DNA of 64,000 bases from Oscillospiraceae bacterium (GCA_015068035.1 SVLI01000002.1:62001-126000); one strand, 5' to 3'; positions 7,933 through 16,119 are shown, counted from the first letter of the stretch. Numbers and translations: made by a program. The notes: generated by a model from the sequence alone, not told the origin.

Positions 7933-9957
7933 ATGTCTGAAATTAAACTGAGCATCAACGGGCTGTCCTGCGTTGGCAGCACCGGTGAAACCATATTGCA
8001 GATTGCAGAGCGCTACGGCATTCATATCCCGACACTCTGCCACAAAGAAGAAGTGCGCCACTACGGTGCCTGTGGCCTTTGCGTTGTGGAGGCCGAGGGC
8101 AGCGCCAAGCTGCTTCGCGCCTGCTCCACCCTTGCAACCGACGGCATGGCGATCCAGACCGAGGGTGCGCGCGCAGTTCAGGCGCGGAAAATCGCGCTGG
8201 AGCTGCTGATGAGTGATCATGACGGCGACTGTGTGGGTCCCTGCCGCCTGGCCTGTCCGGCGGAGACGGATTGCCAAAGCTATGTCAAGCAGGTCGCGCT
8301 GGGCAACACGCACGAGGCCGTTCGCATCGTCAAGGACAAGCTGCCCCTGCCCGCATCCATCGGTCACATCTGCCCGCATCCCTGTGAGAAAGAATGCCGC
8401 CGGAATCTGGTGGACGAGCCTGTCTCCATCGCGCTCATCAAGCGCTTCATGTCCATGGCGGAGCTGAAGAATGCCGACCGCTGGCAGCCCGAGCGCAGCG
8501 CGCCGACGGGCAAACGCGTGGGCGTGATCGGCGGCGGCCCCGCGGGTCTCACCGCTGCATATTACCTCTCGCTCAAGGGTCACGATGTGACGCTGACAGA
8601 GCAGATGCCGCAGATGGGCGGCATGCTGCGTTACGGCATCCCGCAGTACCGTCTGCCCAAGGACGTGGTGGACGCGGAGATTGCCGACATCGCGGCAGCC
8701 GGCGTCCGGATGGAAAACGGCGTGAAGATCGGCCGGGACATCGCCTTTGCCGATTACCGCGCGCAATTTGACGCTGTGGTGCTTGCCATCGGCGCGTGGA
8801 AGAGCAGCCCGCTCGGCTGCCCCGGCGAGACGCTGGAGCGCGTCTACGGCGGAATCGACTTCCTGCGCAGCGTTGCGCTTCACGATCCGCTGCCCATCGG
8901 AAAGAACGTCGCCATCGTGGGCGGCGGCAACACCGCGATGGACGCCTGCCGCACGGCGGTGCGTCTGGGCGCGGAAAACGTCTATGTGATCTATCGCCGC
9001 ACCCGTGCGGAGATGCCGGCAGCGGCGGACGAGATTGAAGAGGCCGTTGAAGAGGGCGTCAACTTCAAGTTCCTCACGAACCCGGCGGAGCTGCTGGGTG
9101 AGGACGGCAAGGTGAAGCAGGTAAAGCTGCAGGTGATGGAGCTCGGCGAGCCCGATGCTTCCGGCCGCCGCAGCCCCGTTCCCGTGGAGGGCAAGTTTGA
9201 ATATCTGGATGTGGACTGCGTCATCGCCGCCATCGGGCAGAAAACGGATTCCACGGGCTTTGATGCCGAGCTGAACCGGCGCGGCAACATCGTGGCGGAC
9301 GAGGGCAGCTTCCTCACCAGTCTGGAGGGCGTGTTCGCGGTGGGTGACGCCACGAACAACGGCGCGGACATCGCCATTGCCGCCATCGGAGAGGCGAACA
9401 GGGCCGCAGACGTGGTGGACTCCTACCTCCACGGTGCGCTTGTGCCCTGCAAAAAGCCCTTTGTCAGCCAGAGATATGTCACCGCGGCGGATTACGTCGA
9501 CCGCGAGAGAAAGCCGAGAGTGCAGATCAAAAACCGCGACGCGCAGGCGCGCAGATGCGACTTTGAGCCCGTCAACACCGGCTTCACCGCGGAGGAGGCC
9601 ATGCGCGAGGCATCCCGCTGCCTGGAATGCGGCTGCCATGACTATGAAAAATGCACGCTCATCCGCCACGCCAACCGCTACGAGATCCATCCCGAGCGTT
9701 TTGAGGGCGAGAAGCGCCGCCACGACAGCGAAAAACGGCTGGTGGTCATCGAGCGCGACCAGGGCAAATGCATCCTCTGCGGTCTGTGCGTGCGCGTGTG
9801 CGACGAAGTGGCCGGAAAGGGCCTGCTTGGTCTGATCGGCCGCGGCTTCGGCACCGTTGTGAAGCCGGAGTTCCGCGAGAGCGCCGCCATCGCGGGATGC
9901 GCAGACTGCCGCAAGTGCGCCGAGGCCTGCCCCACCGGTGCAATGAAGCTGCTGTAA
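7933..9957 (+). CDS. 2Fe-2S / GltD-like FAD-NAD(P)H / 4Fe-4S fusion subunit (Stn/Nfn-like)
   Basis: The protein has 674 residues behind a GGAGGTG site. Residues 1-80 form a plant-type 2Fe-2S domain (CHKEEVRHYGACGLC then a fourth Cys in RACST). Residues ~95-185 match the Cys-rich N-terminus of GltD/NfnB (CVGPCRLACP, CPHPCEKECRRN). Residues ~190-500 hold an FAD Rossmann motif (GVIGGGPAGLTAAYYLS), an NAD(P)H Rossmann motif (VAIVGGGNTAMDACRTA) and the GltD closing motif FAVGDATNNGADIAIAAIGE. The C-terminus adds cysteine clusters CLECGC, CILCGLCVRVCDEVAG and CADCRKCAEACPTGAM. There is no glutamate synthase large subunit and no hydrogenase or formate dehydrogenase catalytic subunit nearby. The best fit is the NADP-binding subunit of an electron-bifurcating transhydrogenase with the two genes upstream. 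Confidence 0.85.
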   Translation: MSEIKLSINGLSCVGSTGETILQIAERYGIHIPTLCHKEEVRHYGACGLCVVEAEGSAKLLRACSTLATDGMAIQTEGARAVQARKIALELLMSDHDGDCVGPCRLACPAETDCQSYVKQVALGNTHEAVRIVKDKLPLPASIGHICPHPCEKECRRNLVDEPVSIALIKRFMSMAELKNADRWQPERSAPTGKRVGVIGGGPAGLTAAYYLSLKGHDVTLTEQMPQMGGMLRYGIPQYRLPKDVVDAEIADIAAAGVRMENGVKIGRDIAFADYRAQFDAVVLAIGAWKSSPLGCPGETLERVYGGIDFLRSVALHDPLPIGKNVAIVGGGNTAMDACRTAVRLGAENVYVIYRRTRAEMPAAADEIEEAVEEGVNFKFLTNPAELLGEDGKVKQVKLQVMELGEPDASGRRSPVPVEGKFEYLDVDCVIAAIGQKTDSTGFDAELNRRGNIVADEGSFLTSLEGVFAVGDATNNGADIAIAAIGEANRAADVVDSYLHGALVPCKKPFVSQRYVTAADYVDRERKPRVQIKNRDAQARRCDFEPVNTGFTAEEAMREASRCLECGCHDYEKCTLIRHANRYEIHPERFEGEKRRHDSEKRLVVIERDQGKCILCGLCVRVCDEVAGKGLLGLIGRGFGTVVKPEFRESAAIAGCADCRKCAEACPTGAMKLL

Positions 9958-9990
9958 AAATCAGCGGGCAGAAACACACAAAACCGCGAA

Positions 9991-10036
9991 AAACCGAAGC
10001 GAAGTCTCCCCTTTGGAGCGCTCCGCTTCGGTTTTT
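9991..10036 (+). terminator. terminator of the NuoE/NuoF/GltD-like operon
   Basis: An 11-bp stem (9991-10001 with 10024-10034) with a paired inner part (TCTCC/GGAG) ends in TTTTTT at 10031-10036. Confidence 0.85.
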
Positions 10037-10094
10037 TCTGCGCAGACAGCAAAATTCTGCGGCTTATGCACAAAAAATAACTGTCCGATACCGC

Positions 10095-10122
10095 TTGACA
10101 AACCGAAAAGAATGTTTATAAT
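10095..10122 (+). promoter_or_regulatory. near-consensus promoter of the Trp-type T-box and ABC operon
   Basis: TTGACA at 10095-10100, a 16-nt spacer, and TATAAT at 10117-10122. Confidence 0.85.
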
Positions 10123-10145
10123 AAAGGCAAGTTTATAAAAACAAA

Positions 10146-10411
10146 CCTTTGAAGAAGAGAAGTAATCAGTGCGGCAAGCGCACAGAGAGCTCCGGATGGT
10201 GGAATCGGGGCGGCAAGCGGCTGATGAATGGACTTCCGAGGGCGACCCGAACAGACTTTTCGTCTCAGTAGGCATCGACGGGGTTCCCATCCGTTACCAG
10301 GCGGGATGCGTTTGATGGAACGCATAAGCGAGAGGACGTAGAATACGTCAATTTGGGTGGTATCGCAGAAGCAGTCGGCTTTTGTCCCATGTGTGGGGCA
10401 AGGGCTGTTTT
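10146..10411 (+). promoter_or_regulatory. T-box riboswitch, tryptophan (UGG) specifier
   Basis: The leader has the AGAGAG element of stem I at 10184-10189, a specifier segment GAA-TGG-ACTTCCGAG whose TGG is 10229-10231, and the T-box core TGGGTGGTATCGC at 10354-10366. A terminator hairpin (TTGTCCC with GGGGCAA) and a T run at 10408-10414 follow. In T-box leaders uncharged tRNA matching the specifier stabilises an antiterminator, so this leader should switch the downstream transporter on when Trp-tRNA is uncharged. The specifier was assigned by its place after GAA on the 3' side of stem I, not by folding. This element fills most of the gene-free stretch 9958-10465. Confidence 0.9.
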
Positions 10412-10465
10412 TTTATCCCAAACTTGCCATCTGCCGCCCAAATCAAACAAAAAGGAGAAAAAACT

Positions 10466-11518
10466 ATGAAAATCAAGACCATGAAAAAACTGGCCGCTCT
10501 GCTTTGCGCCCTTGCGCTGCTTCTGCTCGCAGCCTGCGGCGGCACGACCGCGAAGCCGGACGACAACGGCGACGACGGCATCACCACCTATAAGGTCGGC
10601 ATTTGCAACCTCGTGTACGATGCCTCCCTCGTGCAGATCGCGGAAAACATCGAATCCGAGCTTGCAAAGCTTGGCGAAGAAAACAACGTCAAGTTTGAGA
10701 TCTCCTATGACGTCTGCAACCTTGACGCTTCCGTACTTAACCAGATCGTTTCCAACTTCATCGCCGATGATGTTGACCTGATGGTTGGCATCACGACGAT
10801 GGTGGCAACGTCCATGCAGGCCGCCACCGAGGACAACGGCATCCCCGTTGTGTTCTCCGCCGTCTCCGACCCTGTGGGCAGCCAGATCGTTGATTCCCTT
10901 GAGGCTCCCGGCGCCAACATCACCGGCACCTCTGACTATCTGGACACCAACGCTGTAATGAATCTCATCTTCGCCGCCGATCCCGATGCGGACAACATCG
11001 CCCTGCTTTACAACATCGGCGAGGATTCCTCCACCACCCCCATTGCCGCGGCAAAGGAATATCTGACCAACAAGGGCGTTGCCTATAAGGAATACACCGG
11101 CACCACCACGGACGAGGTTTCTCAGGCCGTGCAGGCGCTGATTGCCGACGGTGTGGACGCCGTCTTCACCCCCACCGACAACACCATCATGACCGCGGAG
11201 CTGGCCATCTATGAAGCCCTTGCCGAGGCCAAGATCCCGCACTACACCGGCGCGGACTCCTTCGCCCTCAACGGCGCGTTCCTGGGCTACGGCGTGGACT
11301 ACGCCAACCTGGGCCGCGAGACCGCGCAAATGGTCTGCGAAATTCTGGTGAACGGCGCCGATCCCGCCGAGCTGCCCGTTCGCACCTTCGACAACGGCAC
11401 CGCAACCATCAACACCGAGACCTGCGAGGCCATCGGCTATGACTACGACGAGCTGGTCAAAATCTTCGAGCCCTACTGCACGAAGGTTCAGCCCATCCAG
11501 ACCGCGGAGAACTTCTGA
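10466..11518 (+). CDS. trpX: ABC transporter substrate-binding lipoprotein, TrpX-type
   Basis: The protein has 350 residues. The ATG at 10466 follows AAAGGAG; the frame opens earlier inside the T-box terminator, which is not translated. MKIKTMKKLAALLCALALLL then AACGG is a lipoprotein signal with the Cys at about residue 23, so the mature protein is anchored outside the membrane. The rest is a two-lobe periplasmic-binding fold of the DUF534/TrpX type (VGICNLVYDASL, VVFSAVSDPVGSQIVDSL, PTDNTIMTAELAIYEAL). The family binds amino acids or other small ligands. The tryptophan call comes from the UGG T-box upstream plus the typical TrpXYZ gene order, not from the binding site itself. Confidence 0.85.
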   Translation: MKIKTMKKLAALLCALALLLLAACGGTTAKPDDNGDDGITTYKVGICNLVYDASLVQIAENIESELAKLGEENNVKFEISYDVCNLDASVLNQIVSNFIADDVDLMVGITTMVATSMQAATEDNGIPVVFSAVSDPVGSQIVDSLEAPGANITGTSDYLDTNAVMNLIFAADPDADNIALLYNIGEDSSTTPIAAAKEYLTNKGVAYKEYTGTTTDEVSQAVQALIADGVDAVFTPTDNTIMTAELAIYEALAEAKIPHYTGADSFALNGAFLGYGVDYANLGRETAQMVCEILVNGADPAELPVRTFDNGTATINTETCEAIGYDYDELVKIFEPYCTKVQPIQTAENF

Positions 11519-11575
11519 GTCCTCGTCGAACACAAGTTCCATTTGGCATTTAACCGGATTTAAGGATGTGATTTC

Positions 11576-12505
11576 ATGACGGCTTCGGCAATTTTAGGCC
11601 CGGTGCAAACCGCGTTTGAGCTGGGACTCATCTGCGCACTGACCGTGCTGGCGCTGTATCTCAGCTATTCCATGCTCAATGTCTGTGACCTTTCCACCGA
11701 CGGCTGCTTCACTATGGGCGCAGCGGTGGGTGCGGCGGTCGCGCTGGCGGGACACCCGTATCTGTCCATCCCCGCTGCGATGGCAGCCGGCGTCTGCTCC
11801 GGCCTGATCACGGCGGTGCTCCAGACCAAGCTGGGCGTCAACAGCCTGCTGGCAGGCATCATTGTCAACACGGGTTTGTATTCTGTGAACATCGCTATAA
11901 TGGGCGGAAGCTCCCTGCTGAACCTGAACAAGACCGAAACCGTTTTCACCAAAGTCAAGGCGCTGCTGGAAAACACACCTCTGGCCGGCCAGTACAAGCT
12001 GCTTGTTGCGCTGGTGTTCGTTGCCGTTGTGGTGCTGTTTCTCTCCTTCTTCCTCCGCACGCGCCTGGGTCTGTCCATCCGCTGCACCGGCGACAATCCC
12101 GACATGGTGCGCTCTTCCTCCATCAACCCCGCCCGGATGACCATCATCGGCCTGTGCATCTCCGGCGCGATCACGGCGCTTTCCGGCTGTCTGCTGGCGC
12201 AGGCGCAAAAGAGCATGGACATCAACATCGGCACCGGCATGGTCACCATCGCGCTGGCCTCGCTGCTCATCGGCGGAACCATTCTGGGCAAGGGCGGCGT
12301 CACCGTGCGGGCCATCGGCGTTGTGCTGGGCTCCATCATCTTCCGTCTGGTCTATACGATCGCGCTGCGCTTCAACATGCCGGCCTTTATGCTCAAGGCC
12401 GTGTCGTCCGTCATCGTGGTGCTGGCCATCTCCCTGCCCTATCTGAAATCCCAAAAGGACACGCTGCTGCGTCGCTTCGGAAAAGGGGGGCGGACAAAAT
12501 GCTGA
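11576..12505 (+). CDS. trpY: ABC transporter permease, TrpY-type
   Basis: The protein has 309 residues and about 8 membrane segments (LGLICALTVLALYLSYSML at the N-terminus). It belongs to the branched-chain-amino-acid-type (LivH-like) permease superfamily: NVCDLSTDGCFTMGAAVGAA and TRLGLSIRCTGDNPDMVRSS match the conserved loops of this group, the latter being the ATPase-coupling region. It forms the membrane channel of the importer with the neighbouring lipoprotein and ATPase. Its 3' end overlaps the ATPase gene by 7 nt, so the two are translated together. Confidence 0.88.
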   Translation: MTASAILGPVQTAFELGLICALTVLALYLSYSMLNVCDLSTDGCFTMGAAVGAAVALAGHPYLSIPAAMAAGVCSGLITAVLQTKLGVNSLLAGIIVNTGLYSVNIAIMGGSSLLNLNKTETVFTKVKALLENTPLAGQYKLLVALVFVAVVVLFLSFFLRTRLGLSIRCTGDNPDMVRSSSINPARMTIIGLCISGAITALSGCLLAQAQKSMDINIGTGMVTIALASLLIGGTILGKGGVTVRAIGVVLGSIIFRLVYTIALRFNMPAFMLKAVSSVIVVLAISLPYLKSQKDTLLRRFGKGGRTKC

Positions 12506-13284
12506 GGATCGAACACATCAGCAAGACCTTTAACCCCGGCACCGTCAACGAAAAGGCCGCGCTGCGGGATTTCTCCCTCCACGTCAAGCCCGGCGATTTC
12601 GTCACCATCATCGGCTCAAACGGCGCGGGAAAATCGACGCTCTTCAACGCCGTCTGCGGCAGCTTTCTCACGGATCAGGGCAGAATCCTTCTCGGCGGGA
12701 AGGACATCACCTTCATGCCGGAGCACCGGCGCTCCAAGCAGATCGGACGTCTGTTTCAGGATCCGATGCGCGGCACCGCGCCGAACATGACGATCGAAGA
12801 AAACCTCTATCTGGCATCCGGACAGGGCGGCAGCTTTTCCCGCATCCGAAAGAAAGAGCGGGAAATGTTCCGCGATCGTCTTGCGCTGCTGGATATGGGA
12901 CTGGAAAACCGGATGAACAGCAAGGTTGGCCTGCTCTCCGGCGGCCAGCGGCAGGCGCTGACGTTGCTGATGGCCACCATGGTTCCGCCCCAGCTGCTGC
13001 TGCTCGATGAGCACACCGCGGCGCTCGATCCGGGCACAGCGGACAAGGTGCTTCGGCTCACAAAAGAGATCGTGGAGCAGTCACAAATCACCTGCATGAT
13101 GGTCACGCACAACATGCAGCAGGCGCTGGATCTCGGCAACCGCACGCTGATGATGGCGGACGGCGGCATCGTGCTCGACATCGAGGGCGAGGAGCGCGCA
13201 GGCCTGTGCGTGGACGACCTGCTGACCCGTTTTCGCGTCGGAACCGGCAAGGCGCTGGATAACGACCGGATCCTGTTGGGCTGA
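12499..13284 (+). CDS. trpZ: ABC transporter ATP-binding protein, TrpZ-type
   Basis: The protein has 261 residues. The ATG at 12499, after AAAAGGGGGGCGG, is chosen because it gives the standard start MLRIEHISKTF; longer in-frame starts lie deep in the permease gene. Walker A is GSNGAGKST near 39, the signature is LLSGGQRQAL near 150, Walker B is LLLLDEHTAALDP near 170, and the H-loop is MMVTHNM near 205. It powers import by the neighbouring permease. The gene ends the operon and is followed by a strong terminator. Confidence 0.9.
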   Translation: MLRIEHISKTFNPGTVNEKAALRDFSLHVKPGDFVTIIGSNGAGKSTLFNAVCGSFLTDQGRILLGGKDITFMPEHRRSKQIGRLFQDPMRGTAPNMTIEENLYLASGQGGSFSRIRKKEREMFRDRLALLDMGLENRMNSKVGLLSGGQRQALTLLMATMVPPQLLLLDEHTAALDPGTADKVLRLTKEIVEQSQITCMMVTHNMQQALDLGNRTLMMADGGIVLDIEGEERAGLCVDDLLTRFRVGTGKALDNDRILLG

Positions 13285-13299
13285 AAAAATAAACAGCAA

Positions 13300-13338
13300 C
13301 AGACCCGCGGCCTGCAAGGCCGGCGGGTCTGTTTTTTT
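13300..13338 (+). terminator. terminator of the Trp-type ABC operon
   Basis: Stem 13300-13308 with 13323-13331, extended by inner pairing GGCC/GGCC, then TTTTTTT. Confidence 0.92.
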
Positions 13339-13468
13339 CGCCAACGGGGTATGGCTGCCGCCTCCGGTTGATTTCAAAGACCTTCCGGAACTTTCTGCCG
13401 ATTTCCCACCATCAATATGCAAACAATATGCAAAATTGGATTAGATTTTAATAAAGGGGTGTGATCGT

Positions 13469-13783
13469 TTGAAGCAGAAAAAGTGGCTGATTCCCGTTTT
13501 GATCCTTGCCGTGGCCGTCGTTTTGTGGCTCACGGGCGTGATTCCAAAGCAAATTGCCAGAATCTCTGGCGAAAGTTATGTAAACCAACATTTCCCCGAA
13601 ATGCAGCTCAAGTGCACGGATGTGGAGTGGGCCGCTGTCTATGGGGATTATCTGATCACATTCAAAGACGGCGACGGCAACACATACAGCTGTGCAATCG
13701 GCCCTAAGTATTTCCCGGTTTCCCTGGGGCAAGGCCTTTTTGCCATAGAAAGTGATTACGCGGAGCGTAATCAATACGACTAA
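13469..13783 (+). CDS. small single-membrane-span protein (YfjL-like)
   Basis: The protein has 104 residues. The start is probably TTG at 13469, 8 nt after AAAGGGG; no ATG fits. Residues 5-24 form one membrane segment. The outside part (YVNQHFPEMQLKCTDVEW, then a strand-rich ITFKDGDGN) resembles YfjL-like/DUF domains found in Firmicute membrane proteins, but this is a weak match by eye. The base use is AT-richer than that of the neighbouring ABC genes, which suggests recent arrival. It lies 16 nt before a small lipoprotein gene with the same bias. Function is unknown. Confidence 0.65.
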   Translation: MKQKKWLIPVLILAVAVVLWLTGVIPKQIARISGESYVNQHFPEMQLKCTDVEWAAVYGDYLITFKDGDGNTYSCAIGPKYFPVSLGQGLFAIESDYAERNQYD

Positions 13784-13799
13784 GAAGGAGTATGTGTCT

Positions 13800-14255
13800 A
13801 TGAAAAAGCTTATCGTATTCTTTTTAGCCCTGTTCTGTGTTTTGGGAACAGTCGGCTGTTCTGAAAAGGTTACGCACGATCCCGCCCCGCAAACAGAGCA
13901 GAACCATATAACCGCCAATCCCGAGGACAACGATCCGCTTGCCGACGCACCTGTGAATGGTGACGATGCTCTGAAAGCGGAACTGTTCGAAAAATATGGC
14001 ACCCCGTTCTGTCTTAGAAGGGGCGAGGGAATGGGCATGTGGATGTTTACACTCACTGAGACCACGGCCAAAAGAGAATATCATCACAGCATAGAGGGCT
14101 CATTCCATCAGGAAGCCCTGTCCTGGAAAATAGAGAACGGTGAACTTATAATCACCGGGGAATGGAACGAATCTTTTTCCCTTGACATGGCCGCCGGTGA
14201 GGCAAGCTCAAAAACCGACGGCGCGGTTTATCGCATCATCCAAAATCCCCAATAA
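13800..14255 (+). CDS. small lipoprotein of unknown function
   Basis: The protein has 151 residues. The ATG at 13800 follows AAGGAG. MKKLIVFFLALFCVLGTVGC is a lipoprotein signal with Cys at residue 20. The mature part is acidic and ends in a beta-rich stretch of about 70 residues (HHSIEGSFHQEALSWKIENG, then FSLDMAAGEASSKTDG), which resembles small META/lipocalin-like barrels. I do not recognise a named family. Like the gene before it, it is AT-richer than the surroundings, and the pair seems to be one transcript ending at the hairpin at 14356-14395. Confidence 0.65.
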   Translation: MKKLIVFFLALFCVLGTVGCSEKVTHDPAPQTEQNHITANPEDNDPLADAPVNGDDALKAELFEKYGTPFCLRRGEGMGMWMFTLTETTAKREYHHSIEGSFHQEALSWKIENGELIITGEWNESFSLDMAAGEASSKTDGAVYRIIQNPQ

Positions 14256-14355
14256 CACCGCGCAACCCGATTTCCATTTGTTATGCGTAGCGGCATAGAT
14301 ATATAAGTTTGGCGCGGGGCAGGCTTCGCCCCGTCCATCTCCCCCCAAAAAACAG

Positions 14356-14395
14356 GAGAGGATGCCCCGGATTCGGGGCATCCTCTCTATGTTTT
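14356..14395. terminator. bidirectional terminator between convergent genes
   Basis: A perfect 14-bp stem (14356-14369 with 14374-14387). Plus-strand reading ends in TATGTTTTT; minus-strand reading ends in CTGTTTTTT. It serves the lipoprotein gene on the left and the cupin gene on the right. Confidence 0.9.
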
Positions 14396-14430
14396 TATCG
14401 CTTATTTCCCGCGTGGAAACTGCGCAAGGC

Positions 14431-14982
14431 TTAGTCCTTCCAATCTTCCTGCAGGCACTTTCCGCAGGAGTCGCACTTCTTGTTTTCGTTATACTTGCAC
14501 TGCATGGGGCCGTTGTAGTACATTTCCTTGGTGCCGCCATCGGGCGTGTCGTAAATGCCGCCGAACATGGGCATCATGCAGGCAGCGAGGAACAGAACGG
14601 GCTTATCCACGCGCTTGAAGTGCAGCGGGCAATGATAGACGCCGGCGGGAATGCGCACAACTGTGGGCTTGGTGATGTGGTAAACTTCCTCATCCTCGCC
14701 CTTCTTGCCAATAGTCAGCTCAATGTCCGCATCGAAATCAAAGACATTGGGGAAGGAAGCGCCCAGGAAGATCAGATACTCATCCTTGGGATGACGGTGC
14801 TGCACGCGGTCGAGGAAGAAGGGCTTGACAAAGATCTGGAAGCTGGAGTTGAACTCACTTCCGGGAATCTGCGAGGCGCCGCGGAAATAAGCCTGCGGCT
14901 TGACGACAAAACCGGGATCATCCCCCTCGGCGACGATCTCGTTGTACTCCTGCGGAAACTCAAACACCAATTTTTCGTACAT
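14431..14982 (-). CDS. cupin-like protein with C-terminal Cys cluster
   Basis: The protein has 183 residues behind a GGAGG site. It looks like a beta-barrel of the cupin type: DRVQHRHPKDEYLIFLG near 58-74 offers H/H/E candidate metal ligands, and ITKPTVVRIPAGVYHCPLHF near 105-124 matches a second cupin motif with H. The last 25 residues hold four cysteines (CKYNENKKC, CGKC, with SC before), a probable extra metal site. The SDR gene ends 27 nt upstream, so the two form an operon. I know no function for this arrangement. An enzyme or binder of a small carbonyl or ring compound would fit the SDR partner, but that is inference. Confidence 0.7.
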   Translation of the reverse strand: MYEKLVFEFPQEYNEIVAEGDDPGFVVKPQAYFRGASQIPGSEFNSSFQIFVKPFFLDRVQHRHPKDEYLIFLGASFPNVFDFDADIELTIGKKGEDEEVYHITKPTVVRIPAGVYHCPLHFKRVDKPVLFLAACMMPMFGGIYDTPDGGTKEMYYNGPMQCKYNENKKCDSCGKCLQEDWKD

Positions 14983-15009
14983 TTTCTGTTACCTCCAATA
15001 TTTTTTCAT

Positions 15010-16026
15010 TTATTTTTGAAGTTTCTTTTTGAATGCGGTCAGCGGATTCTGATAATCCTTCAGGAGCGCCTCCGGGGCTGCGCGCAGAATGCTGTCCACC
15101 GTCCAGTCCTCGCCGTTCTCCGGACGCATGGACGCGATGATCTGCGGCTTGGAGAACAGGCTGATGGTTTTGCCGTTGAGCATGAACACAGCGCCCGTCA
15201 GATCGGCGGCCTCTTCCGTGCACATGTAGGCCACAAAAGGCGCAAAGTCCTCCGGATACGGCGTCACGTCATAGCCCATGAGCGGTTTTCCGGAGAGTGT
15301 GGAGGTCTTGCCGTCCGTAACAGTTCTGTCAAAGAGCTCCATATCGATGGATGCGCGGGTCTTGGCGACCGGGCAGAAGGCGTTGACAGTGATGTTGTGC
15401 TCGTTCAGCTCCCATGACAGCGCGCGGGTCAGGCCGACCACGCCGGCGTTTGCAGCGGAATATTCGCTCTGGCGGATCTCCCCGCCGAGGAAAGCGCCGG
15501 AGGAGCAGTTCACAATGCGGCCCCAGCCGTTGCGGATCATGTACGGCACGGCATGACGGATCACATAGAAATAACCGGTGGGCTTGACGGCGTTGACCTT
15601 GTCCCAGAGCTCCTTGGGCATCTCCTCAACGGCGCAAAAACCGAAAGCGCCCGCCACGTTGACCACGATATCCACGCTTCCGTAGGTCTCCACGGCCGTG
15701 TCCACAAGCTTTTTCGCCTCATCCCAGTCGGAGATATCTGCAAAACAGGCTGTCGCCTCCCCGCCCGCGTCGCGGATCTGCTGCGCGGTGGTCTCCGCAT
15801 CGCCGTTAAAAGCTTCCGCTTCTTTCTGCACCCAGGCGCGATCTTCCGGCGACAGTCTTGCTAAACGTTCCGGCGTGAGCTGCCCCGTCTCAACCGCCCC
15901 GGCGGGCTTGCGGTTGTTCGTCACAACCTTGGCGCCCTCAGCGGCGAGCGTCTTGGCAATCGCGCGGCCGATGCCCTGGCCGGAACCGGTTACGATTGCA
16001 ACTTTTCCCTCAAGATACTTACTCAT
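15010..16026 (-). CDS. SDR-family oxidoreductase with Asn in place of the catalytic Lys
   Basis: The protein has 338 residues. The ATG at 16026 (MSKYLEGK) is preferred because GGGAGGGGAAC lies just before it and covers the upstream ATG. TGSGQGIG near 14 is the NAD(P)-binding Gly motif. The catalytic region reads NCSSGAFLGG then SEYSAANAGVVGLT, so Tyr189 is followed by Asn193 where classical SDRs have Lys (YxxxK). The C-terminus runs ~80 residues longer than FabG-like SDRs. The usual reaction would be NAD(P)-dependent oxidation or reduction of a hydroxyl or keto group, but without Lys the activity is uncertain. It is co-transcribed with the cupin-like gene. Confidence 0.85.
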   Translation of the reverse strand: MSKYLEGKVAIVTGSGQGIGRAIAKTLAAEGAKVVTNNRKPAGAVETGQLTPERLARLSPEDRAWVQKEAEAFNGDAETTAQQIRDAGGEATACFADISDWDEAKKLVDTAVETYGSVDIVVNVAGAFGFCAVEEMPKELWDKVNAVKPTGYFYVIRHAVPYMIRNGWGRIVNCSSGAFLGGEIRQSEYSAANAGVVGLTRALSWELNEHNITVNAFCPVAKTRASIDMELFDRTVTDGKTSTLSGKPLMGYDVTPYPEDFAPFVAYMCTEEAADLTGAVFMLNGKTISLFSKPQIIASMRPENGEDWTVDSILRAAPEALLKDYQNPLTAFKKKLQK

Positions 16027-16073
16027 TTCGAGTTCCCCTCCCATGCAGTTTATTGTTTTTCGTTTCTGATGTC

Positions 16074-16102
16074 AGTATATAGGATTCGATCAAAAGATAC
16101 AA
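16074..16102 (-). promoter_or_regulatory. promoter of the SDR-cupin operon
   Basis: On the minus strand TTGTAT (16102-16097), a 17-nt spacer, and TATACT (16079-16074). Confidence 0.65.
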
Positions 16103-16119
16103 GGCTTTTCAAGCAATGA

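Noticed and set aside
6124-9723. 1199-codon open frame on the minus strand
   Set aside because: It lies opposite the NuoF-like and GltD-like genes, has a low-complexity His/Ala/Arg-rich product and no ribosome site; it is an antisense shadow in GC-rich DNA.
7933-9957. Glutamate synthase small subunit (GltD)
   Set aside because: The GltD-like core is fused to NuoG-like and ferredoxin domains, and there is no large subunit; it belongs with the NuoE/NuoF-like genes.
10382-10465. Earlier start for the TrpX-type lipoprotein
   Set aside because: This part overlaps the T-box terminator, and the signal peptide starts properly at 10466 behind AAAGGAG.
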